NCBI GenBank assembly: GCA_964017045.1
Contig: OZ024811.1
Coordinates: 16,948,312 to 17,012,311 of the forward strand
Source of the DNA: Omphiscola glabra
Taxonomy: Eukaryota; Mollusca; Gastropoda; Lymnaeidae
Length of the DNA: 64,000 nucleotides
Direction: 5' to 3'
Within the stretch, counting starts at the first letter, position 1. Every line of letters starts with the position of its first letter. Position numbers and translations under genes: made by a program. Shown piece by piece: positions 57,935 to 64,000 of this stretch. A model generated the notes under the pieces. It saw only the letters and a list, made by a program, of their open reading frames with translations. It was not told where the DNA came from and searched no databases.

Positions 57935-58225
57935 CCTCGAGGAACAGCAGCCGATAATTATCTACGTCTGTGATCCTCTCTGGGACATAGGCCGCCTACA
58001 AGAGTCCTCCAGGCATCACGATCCTGGGCCAATCTCTCCAGCTTCCCCCAAGTGTGGCCAAGTTTCTTGTTATCTGCTTCCACTTCACGGCGCCAAGTGT
58101 TCCTCGGCCTGCTTCTTTTCCGTTTTCCTTGAGGGTTTCAGTTCAGGGCTTGTCTAGTTATGCTGGAGGCTGGTTTCCTGAGTGTATGACCGATCCATCT
58201 CCATCTTGTCAGGAGGATATCTTTA
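57935..58225 (-). mobile_element. LINE polyprotein C-terminal fragment
   Basis: Minus strand reads DILLTRWRWIGHTLRKPASS, then RSRPRNTWRREVEADNKKLG, then WGKLERLAQDRDAWRTLVGG and LCPREDHRR. This RWIGHTLR...W...L.AQDR.AWR...GLCP ending is a very common animal non-LTR retrotransposon C-terminus. One stop interrupts it. Confidence 0.82.
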
Positions 58226-58229
58226 TAAA

Positions 58230-58710
58230 ATGTAATATCAAGCAATTGTGGGTGGGTGAAAATTTGACAAAACATTCAAACAAGTAATGCACTTAATTAA
58301 GAATGCCAATAAGTGCACCCTCACAAGCGCAAATTGTATTCGCAATGATATAATACACTATGATGTATGCAACTGCAGTTAACCTAAACTTGGGCATCCA
58401 TCCAACTTCGTGTGATTGCGGATTAGCGTGCTTTACTTAAACCTCGGGTAAATTATACGACCGAAACTGGAGTAGAAGTATTGGCCGGATTTCTTGCATG
58501 TTAACTTTGACTCCTGGTTTACTCTAAAATTTCCATCTTGCTCTTTTTTTCTTCTTGAGCAAGGCCTTTTTTATTTCGCCATTCAATCAGTTTTGGACTT
58601 CTATTATCGACGCTTTAGCGAGCCGGAATGGTTATCAGCGATAATCACTTATTTGCGTATCTCGATATAGTGCACTTCTTTCGTTTTTCTTTTACACACG
58701 TCTTTGTAGC
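58230..58710. other. No gene seen
   Basis: Mixed sequence between a LINE fragment and a minisatellite. No supported feature. Confidence 0.45.
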
Positions 58711-58714
58711 GCAG

Positions 58715-59125
58715 GCCTTTATGACCTTTGGCCCTTGTGACCTTATAACCTTAGGCCTTTATGACCTTATAACCTTAGGCCCTTGTGACCTTATAACCTA
58801 GGCCCTTATGACCTTATAACCTTAGGCCCTTATGACCTTATAATCTCAGGCCCTCATGACCTTATAACCTTAGGCCTTTATGACCTTATAACCTTAGGCC
58901 ATTATGACCTTATAACCTTATGCCTTTATGACCTTATAACCTTAGGCCTTTATGACCTTATAACCTAAAGCCTTTATGACCTAATAACCTTAGGCCCTTA
59001 TGACCTTATAACCTTAGGCCTTTATGACCTTATAACCTTAGGCCTTTATGACCTTATAACCTTAGGCCTTTATGACCTTTTAACCTTAGGCCTTAATGAC
59101 CTTATAACCGTAGGCCCTTATGACC
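58715..59125. repeat. 24-bp minisatellite, about 17 copies
   Basis: Unit GGCCTTTATGACCTTATAAC followed by CTTA. Single-base variants (CCC for CTT, CATTA for CTTTA). Confidence 0.95.
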
Positions 59126-60200
59126 TACATTACGGCTTCCATGAAGATTTCCCCTCTCGACCTTTTCTCCTAAACAGGACGTCTCTTGGAACATCACCTG
59201 CCTAAATGCTCATGACGTGGCGTCACCAATGAAAGCGCCGCTTACAGAGGGTCGCTGAAGATGTGCACCACAGTGTGGCGTGTTCAATAAACAGTGTTTT
59301 AATGCAACTTTAAAATGTTTATTCTTTTAATTATTTTTATTTTTATGTTGACATGTACATTTTTTAACACATAAACTGTTTTAACACATAAACTGTTTTA
59401 GCACATAAACTTTTTTTAGCACATCAAATATTTTAACACATAGACTACTCCAGCAAATGTATCTACTCACGTCACAGTGTGATAAATGTTGAGCTCCCGA
59501 TTTACAACGGGATTTGTGAAAGGTCACTTTCATGGCTTTACTAATGAACAAGTATTTTGTAGTCTTTGTTGTGCGTTTAGTCACGTTAAGAGAATCCAAT
59601 AATTCTCGCAACCATAATTACTTTTTTTATTATTTGGCAATCCAGATTTTCGACCCTAGAGATTATAGACGCTTTACTGTAATAATAATAACAATGACAT
59701 GCATAATAATAATATGATTTACAACATTTTAAAATTGTTATATCAATAAGCAAAATTTTTTTTTTAATAGCTTAACGCACACAAAATTCATCAGATAGAT
59801 AAGTAGTAAGATCAAAACATGGTTATAATTATTTAAGTTAAACCAGTCGCAAGAATAAAACCAGCACAACCGACTTTTTTTTTTTAGTAGTTTACTGTGC
59901 TAAATTTAATTTTTTACGGAAGCAACAACAACAACAACAAAAAGATAATCGGACGAACACCTGCAATGAATGATTTGAATCTGCCTTTTGTTTATGATTT
60001 TTTCGTGTTTTTGGTGCTGAGAGTATTTGTGTAGCTGTTGCTATGGGCTTGGTTTTCTCGTGACGTTTTGGGTATGGGAGATAATGTTGTTGGGTGCTAT
60101 GGTTGTTTGTAGCAATGGAGTTTCAGAGAGAACGCGGATAAATGAAGACACGCTGGTTTTTTTCCTCCATTTAATAAGAGCCGTATTTCATATACTATGT
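59126..60200. other. No gene seen; short repeat at 59365-59445
   Basis: Contains about five copies of TTTTAACACATAAACTG and a few trinucleotide runs (AAC, AAT). No exon supported. Confidence 0.45.
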
Positions 60201-60205
60201 GCAAT

Positions 60206-60240
60206 AAATCAGTGATCTATATGATATAGATCACTGATTT
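60206..60240. repeat. Near-perfect 35-bp palindrome
   Basis: AAATCAGTGATCTATAT and ATATAGATCACTGATTT are exact complements of 17 bases around one central G. Confidence 0.9.
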
Positions 60241-60434
60241 ACTGATTTCTTGTATAATGGCGTCGAGACGCAACGAAGCCTTTGGACTGATTATCCCCTA
60301 TTAGCAGTTTGTAACAGCCCGGACGTAATCCATAATTGTATCTCATCCCTCCCATATTCCATTTGGTTAACTTGTCGTCAACGGTATTGAAATAATTGTA
60401 ACTTATTTTACTTAATATATTAATATATGTCCAA

Positions 60435-61050
60435 AGAAACATCCGGACACGGTCACTGACTTTATGGCTAGTACACGGCAGCCCAACACAACAAATGAAC
60501 ATTCCAGACACGGTCATTGATTTCATCGCTACTACACGGCAGCCCAACACAACAAATCAACATTCCAGACACGGTCATTGATTTCATCGCTACTACACGG
60601 CAGCCCAACACAACAAATCAACATTCCAGACACGGTCATTGATTTCATCGCTACTACACGGCAGCCCAACACAACAAATCAACATTCCAGACACGGTCAC
60701 TGACTTTATGGCTAGTACACGGCAGCCCAACACAACAAATCAACATTCCGGACACGGTCATTGATTTCATCGCTACTACACGGCAGCCCAACACAACAAA
60801 TCAACATTCCAGACACGGTCACTGACTTTATGGCTAGTACACGGCAGCCCAACACAACAAATCAACATTCCAGACACGGTCACTGACTTTATGGCTAGTA
60901 CACGGCAGCCCAACACAACAAATCAACATTCCAGACACGGTCACTGACTTTATGGCTAGTACACGGCAGCCCGTCAAAACAAAGAAACATCCGGACACGG
61001 TCATCGATTTCATCGCTACTACACGGCAGCTCACCAAAACAAAGAAAACA
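60435..61050. repeat. 61-bp minisatellite, 10 copies of two unit types
   Basis: Common part ACACGGCAGCCCAACACAAC and AAATCAACATTCCAGACACG. Units alternate between CATTGATTTCATCGCTACT and CACTGACTTTATGGCTAGT variants. Minus frames are artefacts. Confidence 0.95.
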
Positions 61051-61184
61051 AAGTAAAAAAAGAGGAGATCTGATGATATTCTAAGCAATTATCTGAGGAC
61101 ACATTGTGTTTTCCCCTTTTGTTGGAACCCCTGGCGCGGGGGCGATTGTCTCCTCCCATTTGCACTGGCCTAACTCCAACATAA

Positions 61185-61350
61185 CAACATTCTCCTGTTT
61201 TACATTGGCAATTAGTCAGTAACATCATCCTGTTATACATTGATAAAGAGGTATCTAGACCATACTCCTGTTATAAATTGACAATTAGTCAGTAAGGCTC
61301 TCCTCTTACACATAAGGCATTAGTCAGTAAGCCCATTATGTTACACACTG
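61185..61350. repeat. Diverged ~60-bp repeat, 3 copies
   Basis: Units with TACATTGGCAATTAGTCAGTAA-like cores (the ATTAGTCAGTAA word occurs three times). Confidence 0.7.
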
Positions 61351-61497
61351 GTAATTTAACGCCCAGGCCAGTCCTCGGGTTACGTAATGGCCAGTGGTCA
61401 ATGAGACAATGTTTCTGCTGATTAGATGTAGGAAGGTCTATCATGAGGCGATTAAATCATGATTTAACTTGTGAACTGCTTACCAAGTACACTGAAC

Positions 61498-61580
61498 TAA
61501 TATTATTATTATTATATGTTGTCTTATATAGCGCGGTACCCCAGCCTAGGGCTAGGCTCACCGCGCTGTACATAAAAATA
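61498..61580 (-). mobile_element. LINE 3' UTR tail
   Basis: Minus strand: TGTACAGCGCGGTGAGCCTA, then GCCCTAGGCTGGGGTACCGC and an (ATA)n tail. Matches the 3' UTR of the LINE end at 8301-8685 in opposite orientation. Confidence 0.7.
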
Positions 61581-63785
61581 TTAGCAATATTTAGATACTT
61601 AATTGTATTGTCCCTGAACATGGATTGTACATATTAATCTTTGATTAACCACAACAGAGGTTAAAGTTACATTGCAAGTGAAACAGAACGAACTGGGAAA
61701 TAAAAGTGTTGTACGAATTAAGATCGATAAAATTTTAAATACAAATTACAGTATGAAACGAAATTTTGAAACATAGAGATGTGTCCGATATGTAATATAT
61801 ATAATATAATATTTATTCTATTACAATGTTTTATTTTACCTTTTATTATGTTTTAATTTTTTTTTTGCATCTGGGAATAACTTTAAATTAGTGATTGTAT
61901 TGAAGAAAATTGAAAATTATCGTTCACGCTTGTTGTAGATCTGTTAATTACTTTTGGCCGTGACCCCCTGTGTTTAATGGTCTTTCTGTAACAAAACCCT
62001 CATTAAAATGGCTGCTTTGCAAATTACCAGAATTTATAATTTTTTCCCCACACCATATATTGCTCAAGTAATCCACAAACACACACACACACACACACGA
62101 GGAAACTAAAATGTCTGATAGATTGCGGGGACATTTGCGTCCGTTTCCGCGTGAGAGTACTAAAGATAGTAAAACATAAACAGTGTAACTTGTATTATTT
62201 TAAAGAGATAAAAAAAAACATGCTAGTCTAAACGTGTTAGAGATCAATGCAAGAGATGGGAAAGCGAGGACAGATGTTGTTAATTGCCCTATGCTCTGTT
62301 GGCAGTTGAAAAAGGCAAAGCAGAAGAAGAAGGACGAAAAAAAAACACGAAGTGAACATGCAAATAGAGGGTCAAAGAAGAAAACAAGAACGTTGATTTA
62401 CATCCGGAGATAGCGCATTCTACGAACCAAATCGGATCCAAATAAAAAAAATAAAAAAGTAACAATTATTTGAGCGAAAAGCGATAATAAAACACAAAGG
62501 TTAATAAGCGAAATCGAACGTTGCAGATAGCCTTGTGATCGTTAAATAGGAAACGTGTGCTTTTTAAGAAGAAGAATCCAACAGTGGTTCGAACCGTTAT
62601 TTGTAGGCAAGAAATCTTGAAAAGAAATTTTCATTTTTAAAAAAAAATTTTTTGCAAACACATTGAGTTTTATACAATCGCTAAATAACCAATGATTATT
62701 TCATTAATTTAAAAATTTCAAAATTATTATTATTATTATTATTTAAACTTTCTTAACGGCAGAGTCCTTATTCAAATGTTTGTTTCCAATAATTCTCTGT
62801 GTACATGGCTCTTATAATATTTTCGTTCAAAATATATTTGAAATATAGTAAAAAATTAACTTCTATCCATCTTCAATGATAGCAGGACTATGCTTGAAAA
62901 TTGATTCACATTGTTGCCATCTTTATGCAAAAAACGGTCATTATTGTGCTAATGGTGCCTAGGGCTTTGAATAATCGGATAAAGTGATGTATATACTATG
63001 ATAATTTCCTATTGGATCTTGTCCGCCCCTATCTCAATGCACACCTTGATGCGCTCTCATTCGCTGCTTCTCACGTCGTACGCAACAGATGCACAAAAAA
63101 GAACATCTAGTTGATAAGACTTGATACCGACCTGGCACAATATTTGAATAGGAGCCCCAATCTTGACATGGACAATATTTTTACACGCGCAACGTACCTG
63201 CGTTGCCCCGGGCTATTCAAAATATTGTAACACATATTTAGGTAGTGGAGTAAAATATTAGCTGCATTATTTTTATTACTTTATGCACTCTTACTGAATT
63301 TACGTTACACATCTTAAATAAAGTCTCTACAATTTTTATTGCGTATTATTTAAAACGTATTATTCATTTTTTTTAAACGGTTGCTTATTTGTTTAAATAT
63401 CAATTCGTTTTCTTCAATGATTTATTTCAAATTTTGATAGCTTATATCGTAAAAAAAAGCAACACATAATATAATATAACACAATGAAAAATAAAAACAA
63501 TTAATTCTCCAATTATAATTTACTGTTTATTCCCTATTTTTCTTGTAGTTGTTTTTTTTTCATTTATGTATTTAAAAAAAAAAATTCATCTCGGATTGAA
63601 CATAGATCACAACAAATTGAGTCGTAGAGTAAAATTCGTGTTTTGATTCTCTTTACACTGATGACTTTGCTTGGAATGTTAGATATTCTCACGTGAAAAC
63701 AGTTTTTAAAAATGCAAACAACGACTTACGGGTACATTTTAAGTTTCTCACTCAATGAAAGTTTTTTCGAGTGTATTAATTGGTT
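61581..63785. other. No gene seen
   Basis: AT-rich with an (AC)n run at 62079-62098. No exon with support. The GC-richer piece at 63020-63225 may be an old repeat of unknown type. Confidence 0.45.
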
Positions 63786-63791
63786 TTTATT
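63786..63791 (-). promoter_or_regulatory. Candidate polyadenylation signal of Kazal-4
   Basis: AATAAA on the minus strand about 100 nt past the Kazal-4 stop codon. Confidence 0.5.
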
Positions 63792-63890
63792 ATTTAAAAA
63801 ATAAATACTAATTTCTATTTTTAGTGTTTAACCTATTTTTTTTTTTGTTGGTCCAATCAGTTTCTCAGACTTGTCATGGAGTCGTTCAGC

Positions 63891-64000
63891 TTATGACTCA
63901 CGGGGATCCTTGCAAACTCCTTCGTATTTTTTCTGAACTCGTTCTTCCGGTTTCTTGTTGCAGTTGGTGACCTCCAGGTGACACGGGTTTCCGTACGTCA
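63891..64000 (-). CDS. Kazal-4, C-terminal end (partial at window edge)
   Basis: A minus-strand frame enters at the right edge and ends at TAA 63893-63891. It encodes the second half of a Kazal domain: TYGNPCHLEVTNCNKKPEER, then VQKKYEGVC and KDPRES. The spacing TYGNPC-x6-C-x(14-15)-C equals that of Kazal-1 ([13 protein letters not shown]...GVC), giving Cys4, Cys5 and Cys6. Only 35 codons are inside the window. No repeat tail follows, unlike Kazal-1. The remaining exons lie beyond 64000, so domain number and P1 residues are unknown. Confidence 0.85.
   Translation of the reverse strand, partial: TYGNPCHLEVTNCNKKPEERVQKKYEGVCKDPRES

Noticed and set aside
1..64000. CRISPR array reading of the regular repeats
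   Set aside because: All arrays are direct tandem minisatellites without unique spacers, in a eukaryotic context.

Overview
The window is non-coding-rich, AT-rich animal genomic DNA: spliced genes with GT-AG introns and signal-peptide exons, no operons or ribosome binding sites, and a very heavy load of minisatellites and transposon remnants. I infer a mollusc, most likely a gastropod. The basis is the Kazal inhibitor cluster, a tRNA-derived SINE, hAT elements resembling the horizontally spread SPIN family (reported, as I recall, from a pond snail), and abundant non-LTR retrotransposon ends. The species cannot be fixed from sequence alone.

Genes I can support. (1) Four secreted Kazal-type serine protease inhibitor genes: Kazal-1 (minus, exons 5224-5281 and 3781-4724; one Kazal domain plus a long Pro-rich 13-residue repeat tail), Kazal-2 (minus, 15372-15432 and 14115-14710; three domains), Kazal-3 (plus, 36189-36240 and 37365-37804; two domains) and Kazal-4 (minus, 63891-64000, only the C-terminal end is inside the window). 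The three complete genes share one layout: a splice acceptor just 5' of the ATG, a short signal-peptide exon ending in a phase-1 intron, then one large exon with all Kazal domains. (2) Two paralogous PA-clan (trypsin-fold) serine protease-like genes: plus strand, exons 44947-45022, 45245-45280, 45734-45775 and 46142-47124; and minus strand, last exon 52136-53052. Both keep a His-Asp-Ser set and a CxCxxC motif. The gene content therefore mixes putative secreted proteases and protease inhibitors.

Layout. 1-3000: ACTC satellite, a Harbinger-like MITE, minisatellites and a LINE 3' end. 3660-6105: Kazal-1. 6400-13800: minisatellites and LINE ends. 13930-18760: Kazal-2 with a possible distant 5' exon. 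19700-27750: minisatellites, SINE copies, an LTR and two SPIN-like elements. 27880-31990: two LINE fragments, one of them split by a 104-copy 19-bp satellite. 32400-34240: 21-bp satellite. 35050-38165: Kazal-3, with a hAT element in its intron and a SPIN-like element at its stop codon. 38180-44200: MITE, minisatellites and a long AT-rich stretch. 44250-47540: protease 1. 47830-50625: dispersed repeat, MITE, 27-bp satellite with a solo LTR. 52136-53052: protease 2. 54690-61580: possible solo LTR, LINE ends, SINE and minisatellites. 61580-63890: AT-rich, nothing recognised. 63891-64000: Kazal-4.

No tRNA, rRNA, CRISPR or prokaryotic feature was seen. Most long open frames here come from minisatellites whose period is a multiple of three, or are antisense to real exons.
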